Assembly: GCF_016545825.1 (NCBI RefSeq)
Contig: NC_052612.1
Location: forward strand, 7,316,001-7,380,000
Origin: Eucalyptus grandis
Taxonomy: Eukaryota; Streptophyta; Magnoliopsida; Myrtales; Myrtaceae
Direction: 5' to 3'
DNA length: 64,000 nt
Under the pieces are notes generated by a model that worked only from the letters and a program-made list of their open reading frames with translations, made no database searches and was not told the origin of the DNA. A program made the translations under genes and the position numbers. Every line of letters begins with the position of its first letter. Within the stretch, counting starts at the first letter, position 1. This document shows, in pieces, positions 1-11,850 of the stretch.

Positions 1-572
1 TTAAACATTATTAACTATATAAGCAAAGTTTAGTGAGTAAACTCACTAGTTTAGCGATTCAATGAGTCCACAACGATGGCGACGCGGAGGCGAGCAACAA
101 CTTAGCTTGTAACGACACCAAATGGAAACCGAACAGGCCTGAAAACGGGCCTTGAAGTCTAAAGGCTTTCAGGCCTTTGGCTTCGTCCTGGGCCGAAGGG
201 GCTGCTCGAGCGGCTTGAAGCGGCAAGGAGAGATGGCGGTGGTTGCAGCGACCTAGGCGGCGGCGGCGGTAGGAGAACGGTGGTTGGATGGCGTAGTGAG
301 GCTCGACGGTGACCGGGAGGCTCGAAACGAGTTGGTGGGCGTGACAAGAGGTGCGGGATGGCATGATGGCACACACGGGACTCGCGGGCGACATGACGGC
401 ATGTAGGCATAAATGGCGGTCCTAGCAGTTTCAGGCGACGATCGACAGCTAGGGGAGGGAGCTGCTTTGTTTCCTCTAGAATTTTTTAGCTTTTAAGACA
501 TAATAACAAAGGATCAATTGGTTGCTTGAAGCAGAAGAAGCCAACTCAAGAGAGGGGGGACCCATTTTGGCC
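1..572. other. Unassigned sequence, GC-rich centre
   Basis: I see no gene here. Bases 180-420 are GC-rich with GGC/CGG-type low complexity, and this produces open frames on the minus strand with no recognisable domain. The composition resembles the GC-rich cores found inside several repeats elsewhere in the window, so it is probably transposon-derived, but no terminal structure is visible. Confidence 0.4.
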
Positions 573-1300
573 TCAAAAGTCTTCATCCTCTATCCAAACA
601 CTCATGATAACGCCCCACCATGCATGGCTGTCATCCAAGGTTAACTTGCAGCCTTCATCTTCTTTAACAAGCCAACCAAGTGGTCCAAAATGTTGATGGA
701 CCCTTGGCCTATGAATTTTGGGCGAATCTCCCTTAAATTGAATAAATTCTCCTTCAATTGGATCAAATTTGATGTCCATAAATCCAACCAAAGTGCCATT
801 ATCCAATTCAACATTTTTCCTTGTCAATTTGTTCGACTTGAGTCCCAAAAACGCGACTAAAAATGGCCTTATGATTTTTCCGGTCCAAAATACCTTTACT
901 TTGAATTTTTCATTGAAAATCTCGGTTTGCTGAAAAATCTTCGAAAGATAAGTCGATATTTCTAAAATGACTCGTGACATGACAAAATTTTCAATTTTTA
1001 AAATCGGGTTCAATTTTGTAGTTAATTTCAATCTGGCGTAATTTTAGTGTAACCTAATATACTGGGTAGCTTTTAGGAATTTTTAGCGCATTTGACTCGT
1101 GATTGATTATTTTCAAGCCACAATGTACATTTTCAACACATTGACGACTCTCGATTGTCATAAAAATCTCGTTTCAAATATGGACACAGTGGTACTAAAA
1201 CGACGAGAAAAATCGATCTAGTGTCGATTGACAGAAATTTTGCAATTAGGTGGAATCACCACACACTAATTACATAACTTTGTCGAGTCGACCTATCTTT
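573..1300 (-). mobile_element. Truncated long-LTR fragment (5' part)
   Basis: Read on the minus strand, this stretch is a diverged relative of the 5' part of the solo LTRs at 43.9-50.3 kb. Shared landmarks in the same order are a 'gtgattccac' block, 'ttcctaaaagctac', 'gaacccgatt' and 'aaaccgagatt'. It starts about 220 bases inside the LTR, so both the extreme LTR end and the LTR middle are missing. An open frame of about 150 codons (573-1031, minus) has no recognisable domain and is probably fortuitous. The fragment abuts the copia RNase H remnant at about 1310, which suggests recombination or nested insertion. Confidence 0.6.
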
Positions 1301-1309
1301 GGTCAATTC

Positions 1310-3884
1310 CAAAATCTCTTAACTGTTGTCTTATCTATAGAATTTGAGAACAACAGTTCCTAAGAGCCACATATTCTGCTTCTGTTGTTGATAGAGTTAC
1401 AGTACTCTATTTTCTTGAGAACCAAGATACCGGCATACTTCCTAGCAATTGACAGGTTCCAAAAGTGCTATTTCTATCCACTTTACATTCAGCTAAATCA
1501 GCATCTGAATATTCAAGAAGAGTAAACCCTCATTCTTTTGGATACCATAGACCCAGTTTTGGAAAAGTTGCCACATATTTAATGATGTGTTTTGCAACAC
1601 TTAAATGAGATTCTTTGCGATGAGACTAAAATCTAGCATAAATGCAAACACTAAACAAAATGTCAAGTCTAGATGCAATAAGGTAAAGAAGAGAACTGAT
1701 CATGTTTTGTAAAGCTTCTATTATACTTTATTCCCTTTCTTATTCTTGTCTAACTTGAAGAACTTGACATAGGTGTCTCTAATCCAAATTTCTTGATAAG
1801 ATCTTTGGCATATTTCTCATGGTGAATGAATATACCTTTCTTGGACTGTTTAACTTGCAATCCCAAAAAGAAAGTTAACTCACCTATCATGCTCATCTCA
1901 AATTCATTCTGCATAGACTTTGAAAATTTATTGCATAGATTTTTATTAGGAGAACAAAAGATAATATTATCTACATAAATTTGTACGAGTAAAAAATATT
2001 TTCCTTCTCTCTTTATGAACAAGGTAGTATCTACTTTTCCCTTTTTCAAAACCATTATGTATTAAAAACTTACTCAACATTTTATACTAGGCTTGAGGTG
2101 CTTGCTTCAATCCATACAAGACCTTTTTTAGTTTATAGACTGAGTCTGGCTTTCTTGCATCTTCAAATCCTAGTGGTTGTTCCACGTAGATTTCTTCTTG
2201 AATGAATCCATTAAGGAATGCATTTTTGACATCCATCTGGAATAACCTGAAATTTTTATAGCAAGTAATAATCTAATTACTTCTAACCTTGCTACTGGTA
2301 CATAAGTCTCGTCATAGTTTATCTTTCTTCTTAAGTAAATCCTTTGGCCACAAGTCTTGCTTTGTTCTTGACGACTTTTCTTTTCTCGTTCATCTTGTTC
2401 CTGAAGACCCATTTTGTCCCGATTATAGGTTTACCTTTTGGTTTTGGAATCAACTCCCAAACATCGTTGATGCTGAATTTTCCGAGCTCTTCTTGCATAA
2501 TTTCTATCTAGCTTTCATCGAACAAAGCTTCATCTACACTTTTTGGTTCAATTTCAGAAACAAATGCTAGAACACTAGACTCTTTCGCCTTTTTGGATTT
2601 GGTTGAATTCCTTCATCAATGTTGCCAATGATGAGTTCTTTGGGATGACTTGACTTGTGCTTCCGATTCTTGCTTGATTTGAAAGTCTGAAAGAAGATCC
2701 TTTGCTTCGGTTGAAACTTCTTTATCTGTTTGTTGCTGTTTTCTAGAAATCAACCTCTTCGGGGAAGTAGACTTTGTAAAGTCTAAAATAGGTTCAGACT
2801 CTTCAAGTTGAGTTTGATCAGTTGAGTCTCCTCAAATTTGATGTTCATGAATTCTTCCCTGACCGAGTCTTCTTGTTAAAGACCCTATAAGCTTTGCTTG
2901 TGATCGAATAACCAAGGAAGATTCTTCCGTTTGATTTCTCCTTGAACTTTCTAGATCGATCAATAGGATTCTTCAGAGTTAAACATTTACAGCCAAAGAC
3001 ATGGAAGTAACAAACATTTGGCTTCTTTTCTTTATACACTCTGTTGATGATATAGCAAGGTGTAAAAACTGCTTTTGTCCAAAATCGAGAGGATATGTTA
3101 CTTAATTAAGAGAGTTCTGGCCATCTCTCGTAAGGATCTGTTTTTCCTTTCCACGACACCATTTTGTTCTCGGAGTGTATGGAGAAGAGAAAAAATGGAA
3201 ACTAGATTCATCACAAAACTTCGCAAAGTCCTCGATTCTCAAACTCACCTCCATGGTCGGTTCGTATGCTTGAAATAGTATAACCTTTTTCATTTTGAAC
3301 ATTATTTGCCAAAAAATACACCCAAGTGAAGCGAAGTAATCATCCACGATTACTAGGCAATATTTCGTTCCACCAATACTCGAGTTTGATTGGTCCAAAA
3401 GGTCTATATGCAAAAAGCTGCAAAGCTCGATTGGTAGAAACTTGATTTACAGGTTTAAAGGTACTTCTAACCTATTTTCCTAGAACACATGCAGTACATA
3501 GTTCTAACTTTTTGATAAGCTAGGTTGGGAAGACCATGAACAAGTTTCTTAAAAGAAATCTTGACAATTTGCTTCATTTTTGACATGACCAAGCTTTCGA
3601 TACCAGAGACTTGCTTCATCTTGAATGGATATAAGACACTGAGAACTTTCTAGGTTTACATCCAAAAGATAAATATTCCCATGCCTTTGCCTGGTGAAAG
3701 ATTGGGAGAAGTCTTGACTTGTTCTAGAAGAAATACATTTTGAAAGTTGATTTTGAATCCAATACCACAGAGTTGGCTTATGCTGAGTAGATTGTAGTTC
3801 AAAACCTTCCACCAAAGAAATATTGTGGATAGTCAAGCTTCCAATCTTCATAGTTCCTATCACGCCCGATCCTTGGACATGCAC
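1310..3884 (-). pseudogene. Degenerate Ty1/copia polyprotein remnant
   Basis: Minus-strand fragments appear in the order GAG-pre-integrase, integrase, reverse transcriptase, RNase H, which is the Ty1/copia arrangement. At 3549-3884 there is a GAG-pre-integrase end (ASLWYRKLGHV). At 3102-3413 and 2845-3039 there is integrase core and tail (YCLVIVDDY; FHVFGCKCLTLKNPIDRSRK). At 2170-2412 there is the start of reverse transcriptase ([20 protein letters not shown]). At 1750-2055 there is the catalytic region, where the usual YVDD box reads YVDN. RNase H-like sequence (YVALRNCCSQIL) follows at about 1310-1390. There are several frameshifts and stops. The gag region is missing, RNase H is cut short, and no matching LTR pair is visible. 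The altered YVDD box argues that it is inactive. Confidence 0.85.
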
Positions 3885-5425
3885 ACATCTTTCTCTATTG
3901 GTCGATTTTATAATGCGATATCACAGGACTTTGTATCGTCGGCCCTTTCATTTATTAAGCACATGCGGAACGGTTATAAATCCCCGCACAAGAAATCAAT
4001 GGGATAGAAAAGCAATGCTATATTTTTCATATTGAAACTTATAACCAAACTTTTATACAAAACACAAACCAGAGAACTTCATAACCATTCACATCAAAAT
4101 GGAGTTCACAAAAGAAGATGGAATCTCAGTCCATTCGGGCCGTACTCAAGGCCCCTCTCGGAATTATCTCTTGTTCCAAAATTCTTCTCCTCAGGTTTCA
4201 CCTCAGAGTTCTCCCAGTCAAATTCCTCCTCCTCAGCTTCTCATCGGGGTCCTGAAATGTTTTCCCCAAACTAGGAATGAGACTATGTCTCAGCAAGTTC
4301 TACCCCACTCAAGACCGATTAGTAAACTATTATACTATAGGCTGCCTAAACACGCACATGGCAGATGACGTACCTTGGCCTCAAATTTCACCTGCATATT
4401 AGCACAGTTCAATAGACACCCAAGCAATCACATCACAGATCGATATCTCGATCAATCGACCCAGTCGATCACACGCCAACAAGACCACTCACGGTCATTT
4501 CCATTCAATCAATCATTTCACAACATCGAATCAAATCATGATCAATCGACCTAGTCGATTATATGTCGATTGGACCATTTCTAGGTCATCTCACTCCACA
4601 CCATATAATCTGACAGTACACTCGGTCACGTAGCTACAATAATGCTCTCGGGCGTCGATTCGCCAAGGTGATGTATAATAAACACTTTATGTGCATGCTC
4701 TTAGCATCCCAATTACCTTCAACAACACGGGCACGACACTCGACACACGGAGATACGGCCATTACTGCACCACACATCTACACCACACAGCGATCAATTA
4801 TCGCCGGGCGTGATCAACTATCGCCACGCAAGCATGATCAACTATCGCCATATAGGCATGATCAACTATCGCCACACAGGCAATGATCAATTATCGCCAC
4901 ACATGCATGATCAATTATCGCCACATATGCATCATTAATATTCAACAATTTACGTGCATTCTCTAAGGCAACCTCTTCGCCAAGATGACATATTCAACCA
5001 CCGAACACACGTGCATTCTCCAGGTGATATTCCAATTCAGAGCCACGTATTTCCTTTCGGTGATAACCAATACCCAACGATTTCTCAATCAAATAATTAA
5101 TCATCAAGTCAATATGAATAACTCCTAAAAATTCATAATTAAATCAATTCCATACAAATTGCAGCTAATTAAATAAACGGACTGCGCCACGACGATCAGC
5201 ACGAGATTTCGGTCGTTGGCCATCTTAGTCTTAATTTCCGAAAAAAAAAATAAAAAATAAATAAAAAATTTCAAAAATTAATAATTAATTACAATAAATC
5301 CAATTTAGCTCAAAATAAAAGCCCAATTAAATAAACAAGCTGCACCACGATCATCAGCATAAAAATTCGGTCACGGCCACCCGAGTTGAATTTCCGAAAA
5401 TCAAAATTGGCCGGATAGACTCAAT
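3858..5425 (-). mobile_element. Truncated long-LTR fragment (3' part)
   Basis: The segment opens with TCACGCCCGATCC, the reverse complement of the GGCGTGACA-type terminus of the solo LTRs at 49264 and 50343. Further landmarks match in minus orientation: 'ctcagcaagttctaccc' near 4290 matches the 'gggtaggacttgctgag' block near 49950, and the region around 5165-5230 matches the 'atttcgcgctgatcgcagcagtgcgg' block near 45890. A second, weaker copy of that last block sits at 5290-5420. This is a third member of the LTR family, lacking its 5' part, and it carries its own internal minisatellite. Confidence 0.65.
4793..4932. repeat. Minisatellite of about 24-27 bp inside LTR fragment
   Basis: About five imperfect copies of a unit like 'catgatcaactatcgccacac' run in tandem. 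The block lies at the same relative LTR position as the minisatellites at 48.35-48.62 kb and 49.40-49.67 kb, but its unit sequence is different. Confidence 0.8.
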
Positions 5426-5545
5426 TAGCAAGAAGTAAAAAGGTTTATAATGAATTGACAAAATTAAAAAGTTTATGACAGAATTGGTATAAGTGCAATA
5501 GATTTAGAACTTTTGGACAATTTTCACTATTTCACTAATGTATCT
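5426..5545. repeat. Family X long-TIR element, right-end fragment
   Basis: The sequence contains 'gtgcaatagatttagaactttt' preceded by a 'gaattg...aaaaagtttatga' module. This is the same terminal sequence as the right end of the element at about 50,550-50,611. No matching left end is nearby, so only a remnant survives. Confidence 0.55.
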
Positions 5546-6853
5546 AGAATGTAACCGGTTACCCATATTGAAATTTGTGGCCTGAATTGCTCCGTCAATT
5601 TCAAGGATGATGGCATCCGTCATGCGAGCACCTTTTTGTATTTGTGTAAAATTGAAGTATGTTTTTTATTATAAATTATTGGTGAAATATTATTCTATTT
5701 CATAAAAAATTCTTCTTTTGAATAGACTAAATGCAAAATTCTTAATTCGTGTTATATATTAATGTAAAATATAGGGGTCAACGACAATTAGAAAATTCTA
5801 ATTATCGCTGTTATATGACTGATGAAATTTGTATATGTACGTAACAATATTATTAGAGTATATTTTATAGGAAGTATTATAGAAATGTAAGAATTTTCAA
5901 TAATTGCTCATTTGCGGTTTTTGAAACTCATTAGAACTAATTTCAATAAAACTAATGCCTCTTTTGTTGAACAAAATTCATGGTATAAGAGGCAAACATA
6001 GATCCTAATTTGAAGCAAAATAAATGGAAAGTGGAAGAAAAACACTCTTTGTGAGGAAAATAATTAATCCCTTACAAATTAGAGCCCTATAAATCACTTT
6101 TAGAGACAATTCTTAAAGAAAAAAATCATTATATATCTATGTAGATGTTACAACAGTCTAGATTAATTTGCAAAGTTCATTGAACTTTTAGTATTATGGA
6201 TGTAATTTTTTGGCGATGAAATGAGGCTTGTTTTATTTTGTGTCATGTCATCACAGCTTAAATATGTGAGTCGTTATAGCTAGGATATATATGACTCCAT
6301 GCAATGCACATACAAGATAGAGCATATAATGTGATTTATTGAGTAAAAATATCTTTCCCGAATCACTAAAATTTCACAAAATATATTTGGTCCATTCACA
6401 AGATATAATGGGATTGAGTAGCACAATCCCCAAGGATGAGTTATCTCTAAATCACTCTCGCCTGTCTTTGAAGTCCAATGGCCACCCACAATCCTCAAAC
6501 ACCGTTGGAATATTCTCAAACAATCGAAACACCTCTTTCACATTATTGAACCTCTTTACTAGCACCTCCAAATTTTCATAGTTGGGGCCAAAAAAAAATT
6601 TCTTTTGGTGGAGCCTTTTCCCTTCGTAATTTGTGATTTATAAGCTCTACTATCTTGAAATAGATTCTAGTCACAAATTTTACTTAGATTTTACTCAAAA
6701 GTTTTGGTAAATATATAATCTCTTCATTGAGCTGAATAAGTGCCGTATACCTTTACGAAGAAGATGACGTTTAATCTAGAGAGGGTGGAACAATTTTAAG
6801 GGGGATTTCGGTATGGTGCTGTGGAGGCTATTGCAATGTTCTCAACAATTAAA
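5546..6853. other. AT-rich spacer, no supported gene
   Basis: No gene is recognised. Around 6400-6590 the minus strand reads like part of a protein (PTVFEDCGWPLDFKDRRE), bounded by stops. It may be an exon fragment of a host gene that I cannot name. The rest is AT-rich without repeats I can support. Confidence 0.4.
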
Positions 6854-6856
6854 TAA

Positions 6857-7749
6857 GGCCCCGTTTGGTTGGACTTTCCCAAGGGGCTTTTGGGCCCGAA
6901 AGCCCCTTGGGGAAAAATTTTTGTGTTTGGCAATCATTTTCAAATGCTACTTGGCCAAATGTCAGCATCCCCAATCTTTGAAAGCCCAATCTTGGGAGGA
7001 CCAGCTTTGAGCATTGGGCATTTCGGAAATGCCGGTCCCTTTGCATTCATCTTCTTCCCCCTTTCTTCTTCGTTCGTCTTCTTCGTCTTCGTCTTCCTCG
7101 GCCGAGAGTGCGGCTTCTCCGGCAGCCGCCACCGCCCGCGTGGGGTCCGCGTCCCGGTGACCACCGAGGGTGGCGAGACCCGCAACCCGGCGGCGTCGCC
7201 GCGGGCGCGGCTAGGCGACGCCACCAGGTCCGCGCGACCTCAGGTGGCGTCACCTAGCGCGGGCGAGCAAGCGACGCCGCATGGTTCGCGCGACAACGGC
7301 TTCGGCTGGCTCGCCCGCAGGTGACGCCGCCGAGGTCGCGTGGACCCAGCGGCGTCGCCTAGCTCGCGCCCGCCGGGGCGACGCCACCTCGAGGTCGCGT
7401 GGACCTCAAGTCGCTAGATCTGGCCGTCCGGCGGCTAGATCGGCGGTCTTGAGGCCAAATCTTCTTGCCGGACGCCGAGATCTAGCATCCGCGACCTCGA
7501 GCCGCCGGATCTGGTGGTCCGGCAGCGGATCGGATTGGCCGGCCGCCGAATTCGATTTTCTGACTTAAATAAAAAATAAAAAATACCAAAGTCAATTACA
7601 AAGCTGAATTTTACCAAACGGTGTTTATACTAAGTTGCCTTTCAATGCTACAATTTACCAAACGGTATAACATTCCCACAAACCCCTTTACCTCAAAGAT
7701 ATTTGTATTCTCCAAATGGCATTTCCCCAAAGTTGAACCAAACGGGCCC
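6857..7749. mobile_element. PIF/Harbinger-type non-autonomous element
   Basis: The termini are inverted: GGCCCCGTTTGGTTGGAC at the left, and CAACCAAACGGGCCC-like sequence (gttgaaccaaacgggccc) at the right. They are flanked by a TAA duplication at 6854-6856 and 7750-7752. A 3-bp TAA duplication and a GGSCCCGTTTGGT terminus fit PIF/Harbinger (Tourist-like) elements. The interior contains a very GC-rich block (about 7080-7560) with CGACGCC-type low complexity and no transposase, so it cannot move on its own. The overlapping open frames in the GC-rich block show no recognised domain. Confidence 0.8.
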
Positions 7750-8029
7750 TAAGTCTGCTTGATACTTGCTAAAATTCGATGGACATAATATGAAAAGATC
7801 ATTTTCCTTTTCTTGATCTTGCCTAGCTTGCATTACGTCCGCCGACTCTATAGATACTTCATGTTGTGGACATGCCATATAAATTGCTATGTCATTTAGT
7901 AAGATTTTTATAGTGAAATCTTAAGTACTGTCGATGTCATTAACTAGTTTTGGCATTGCAATCTAATCTGTTATTGTCGACTATCAATACTAGTAGTGAT
8001 TAAGGCACGTCAAAGATGTCCTTACTCCA

Positions 8030-8540
8030 AAAAGGGTTTAGATATATAGAGACCAATCAAGCTCTAACCATCCTAATTTGGAGCTCTTGATCCCAGAGTT
8101 TATTCGACTGATGCTCAAGAAAAACATGAAGCTATTTGCAATGACCGACTCAACGGGGCAATGTGTTCCATTTAGCAGCTCACTTGAATATCGCCTGGGT
8201 ATTCGAATTCTTACGACCAGAAACTGAAATTTGACCCGAGTAAGGGACAAGAATGGAGATCTCCCCATTCATATTGCGAGCAAGATGGGTTATGTTGAAC
8301 ATATCGAGAAGCTGAGGGAAGTATCACTTTTGCCAAATGGGCAAGGGCAAACCGTTCTTCATATGCCGCAAAATATGGGAGAGTCTCTGTAGTGAGATAT
8401 ATACTCAGCAATCCAGATCTAAGGAGGATGCTGTTGAATAAACAAGATAATGATGGAAATGCTTGTTGGCTGTTGACATTGCTCGATGCTTGCTCGCTGT
8501 GACACAAGCCAGAGGGGTATAAGATTCGGCATGTAGGTAA
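8030..8540 (+). pseudogene. Ankyrin-repeat part of ACD6-like gene, degraded
   Basis: The plus strand carries ankyrin-repeat sequence split over frames. It includes DKNGDLPIHIASKMGYVEHI (about 8248-8310), then GQGQTVLHM followed, after a frameshift, by AAKYGRVSVVRYILSNPDL and LLNKQDNDGNACWLL. These match the xxGxTxLHxAAxxGH pattern of plant ankyrin-transmembrane proteins. At least two frame changes and internal stops occur within about 500 bases, so this part cannot be translated as it stands. It lies upstream, on the same strand, of the intact PGG-domain exon at 9.16 kb, and the two were presumably one gene of the ACCELERATED CELL DEATH 6 class. The ankyrin portion is shorter than the family's usual 6-9 repeats. 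Confidence 0.75.
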
Positions 8541-9158
8541 CATGAACAGTCACTATTTTATTTATTAACTTACTAGAGATTTCATAGACTAATGCATTAG
8601 TTAAGGCAGATCTGGTATTCAAATCATTATGTCTCCCAGCCAACTAGATAGTAGAAGTATTGATCAAATTTCTAGAACAGCCGAGACTCCTCTCGGATAA
8701 ATGTTTCGCAAGTCCCTAATTTAGTCTTGATAGGAGGTAATTAAAATTTGTGATCATGAATTTCTCTGCAGTTAGAAACAAGTAACGTGTCTTTCATAAC
8801 ACGGAGATAAAAATTTATATATTTCGTTTAATTGAGCCTCTGAATACGGTCATGAATAAAAAGGCAGGGTTTGTCAAGGTTGCATTCTGTTTTCATAAAA
8901 AGCCAGGGGTCAATGTGGCAAATTTGACCTCTCCAAATGTAGCACAATCTCATGACATTATCATTTTGTCGACCTATGAAATGATTGCCCACATAGATTC
9001 CATTCATGCCTCTTTTTTCGTCTAAAACGAACTTGGTAATTTTGTGCTAATTCTTCAAAAAGATCAGAAACTGCGTCTTTAGAAGCGAACGTTTCCAGAG
9101 TTCATTCCCGTTATAAATATGGTATAAGTTTGTTCTCATTTTCCTTTTTACATGCTTC

Positions 9159-9974
9159 CGATCTCAGCACTTGGCATTCCTGGTGTTGCTTTGCTCGCTC
9201 GCGGGAAAAGGTCCACTTAAAAACCCGGAGTTATTCCTAGTTAGAGCGGAAGCTCGAGATGAAGAGTTATCAGTAGTCCGCTCGCGCAAAAGCGTGCCGA
9301 GCAGGAAAATCGTCAAGGATTACATCAATTCCCGTATGGTGGTGGCAACGCTTGTGGCCACAGTGACTTTCGCAGCTGGTTTTGCAGTTCCTGGAGGATT
9401 TAACGGCTCGGACACAGCCTCCAAAGATGACCGGGGCATGGCTACGATGTTGGACAATAGAATGTTCCAGGCTTTCGCGATTTGCAACACCATCGCGATG
9501 TTCTGCTCAATGACTGTGGTCGTCAACCTCATCTGGGCGCAGATAGTTGATGTCGACGTTGCAGTCGCTGCATTCCAGCGCACAACGCTACCACTACAAA
9601 TTGCACTCCCGGCGATGTCCACCGCTTTCTTAACTGGTGTCACCTTGACCATTGGCAAACTCCCGTGGCTTGCTAACACCATATTTTATATGGGACTCGT
9701 TTTCCTCCTCATTATCTCATTTGCTAAATTGTTAGAGAAGCCTCTCCTCTTTAAAATCCTCGGTCGTCCTCTCCGTCGACTAACATTCTGGCTTATTCTC
9801 GCTTACGTTTATGTGTGGAGAGTTGAGACGTACATTTATGTTGACAATGACGCGAAAGATAACAGAAGGAAGAGCAAGACCTTCGCTAGTCCGCCTGTGG
9901 ATGGTGCTGGTGAATCGGGGACCGATGACTCGGCGAAAGCAAAATGTGAGACATCCTCCAAGTCACTGATTTGA
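9159..9974 (+). CDS. PGG-domain C-terminal exon of ACD6-like ankyrin protein
   Basis: This is an open exon of about 270 codons. A pyrimidine-rich tract ending in CAG just before 9159 is a good splice acceptor, so the first in-frame ATG (9171) is probably an internal methionine. The product contains the PGG domain core (ATVTFAAGFAVPGGF) about 60-80 residues in, followed by NRMFQAFAICNTIAMFCSM. Four hydrophobic membrane segments lie roughly at residues 56-72, 103-122, 139-158 and 168-186, followed by a charged tail. This is the standard C-terminal membrane half of plant ankyrin-PGG proteins (ACD6/ITN1-like), which act at membranes in defence and stress signalling. The exon has no internal stop, unlike the ankyrin region upstream, so the gene is either a recent pseudogene or a partial gene whose first exons I cannot resolve. 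TAATA/poly(A)-like sequence follows the stop. Confidence 0.8.
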   Translation, partial: RSQHLAFLVLLCSLAGKGPLKNPELFLVRAEARDEELSVVRSRKSVPSRKIVKDYINSRMVVATLVATVTFAAGFAVPGGFNGSDTASKDDRGMATMLDNRMFQAFAICNTIAMFCSMTVVVNLIWAQIVDVDVAVAAFQRTTLPLQIALPAMSTAFLTGVTLTIGKLPWLANTIFYMGLVFLLIISFAKLLEKPLLFKILGRPLRRLTFWLILAYVYVWRVETYIYVDNDAKDNRRKSKTFASPPVDGAGESGTDDSAKAKCETSSKSLI

Positions 9975-11014
9975 ATTTGATCATTCCATATTATCTGTAA
10001 TATGTAATAATAATATATGTTTTCCTTGGTGAGTGCGACTCACGATACGGTTGATTTCCTTTATGTCAGACCAAAGGTGATTGTTATATATGTAAGCTAA
10101 ACCATGTGTTTCTCTAATAACTTAACTTATTAGAATTGTTGGATATAATTCCATCAAATTTCATATGTTATTAAAGCAGAGGTTCTAAGTTCAAACATTT
10201 TCAGGTCATATTTGCTTCATCTATTATATGTTCTCATGTTTCAATCTTAGATCAATTCAAGTTCATGAGTAAAGATGAGTATAAAAGTATTTGTATTAAA
10301 GTATTTGAATTAAACATTGCATCCATCTAATAATTTAAATTTTTAGAATAATTAATTGTAGTTCCCGAAATTTCAAAGTGATACACACTTCATGTAAATT
10401 AAATGGATGAATGGCTCATTTCATCCGTTTCATTGCCCTGGAATCTAATTGTTAACTTTGAACATGTGGAAGCTCGTGGGTTTATGAAATCATTCGTCTG
10501 GAGTGGCCACGTCCGATTCACTTTGAACCAGTCCAATTTGCGGCACTCTCGAGTCATGAAATCCTAAGCACTCACTTAGTCACTTACCTGTCTAGTGTGC
10601 AAAGAAAATAATTCTCATCGCCTACTCTCTGAGTCGAGACTTGGGTGAAGAAAACCGGAACAAAATAATTCTCTTCATTGCTCACAAAAAAATAGAACCA
10701 AACACCGAACTCATTTCCATTTACACCCCTTTCATTTCCCCACTTCTCCCTCCTAGGCGCCCAATTTCTGTGCATGCAAATGAGTTTTGGTGTTTGATTC
10801 GTGGCGGGGTATAATCTAGTGAGCAGCGGGCGCAGAAGTCTAGTCAAGGGACGAGATAAAAAGGAATTGCAACACGCAACTCAAGGAGAATTGTGGAAAA
10901 GTCTGGATATGCGATTTTCCTCCTCCGATCTCTGATTTTTATTTCAAAGCTGGTTGGTATTGACACGTAGAATATAACTCTAAAGTGATTCTGGACCTAT
11001 TTATTCGACAGTGA
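9975..11014. other. Spacer, no supported gene
   Basis: This is AT-rich sequence after the ACD6-like exon. I found no recognisable protein or terminal repeat. A short minus-strand frame at 10584-10847 shows no domain. Confidence 0.4.
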
Positions 11015-11850
11015 ACGTAGATAATTACAAAAAATAAAAAGGATCTCATTGTACAAATGTCTATTGAGTTATAAACTTTCTAAATTAGTCGATTTAATTT
11101 TAAACATCTTGACGATTTGCCAATATAATTATGCTGACCAATTTTGACCAAAAATGGTTGGCGTTGACGCTAGCCATCCTATGGCACATGACCAGTATTG
11201 AGGTGAATGATTTTTGTAATTTAAAAAAAATTCTCAATTTTTTTTCTTTTTTTCATGTTTTCATTTTCTTCATTTTCCTTTCTTATATTTTCCTTTTTTT
11301 CTTTTACTTATTCCCCTTCGCCATCCATTGGCCGGTCCATGGCTTCGGTGATTGATAGTAAGGCCCCAATGCCCTCGCCAGCGATTGCAAGGGCTGATGG
11401 ATTTGCTGGGGCCACAGACTAATGGAGGGACAAAGGAAGAAAAAAAAAAATGAATGAAAACTTAAAAAAGGAAAAAAAAAAAAAGAGTTTTGAAATAATT
11501 GTAAAAATTATCCACATTAACATCCGCACCCAGATCTGGGCGAGGCCAATCTTGTCATGGCTGGCCTAAATCTGGGTGAAGCCGCCTTGTGCACAGCCCC
11601 GAGGCCTCATTTGTGCCCAACAAGGCTCGTCAAAGAAGCAAAAGAATGAAGAAGAGAAAAAAATAAAAGGAAAAGTAAAAAAAGAAATTATTAAAAATTG
11701 CCACGTCAGCGTTGAGCGAATGGCCAGCGTCGACATCGGCGCTAGCCAACCAAAATTGGTCGAATAGATTGAATTGACACAATCACAAAAAATTAGAACT
11801 GAATTGGCACATTTATAATGGATTTAGGACTTTTTTTGATCATTCTCCCG
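11015..11850. mobile_element. Family X long-TIR element, complete-looking copy
   Basis: Two arms of about 150-200 bp are inverted relative to each other. The left arm has 'ttgagttataaactttctaaa' and 'gaccaattttgaccaaaaatgg', followed by 'gttggcgttgacgctagcc'. The right arm has the reverse complements 'ggcgctagccaaccaaaattgg' and 'atttataatggatttaggac'. The interior is T-rich then A-rich around a GC-rich centre. This is the same architecture as the host element of the 34-50 kb nest. There is no coding capacity. The superfamily is uncertain; a Mutator-like MITE is my best guess. Confidence 0.65.

Noticed and set aside
4793..4932. CRISPR-like array of short repeats
   Set aside because: Units are contiguous without unique spacers, inside a plant LTR; it is a minisatellite.
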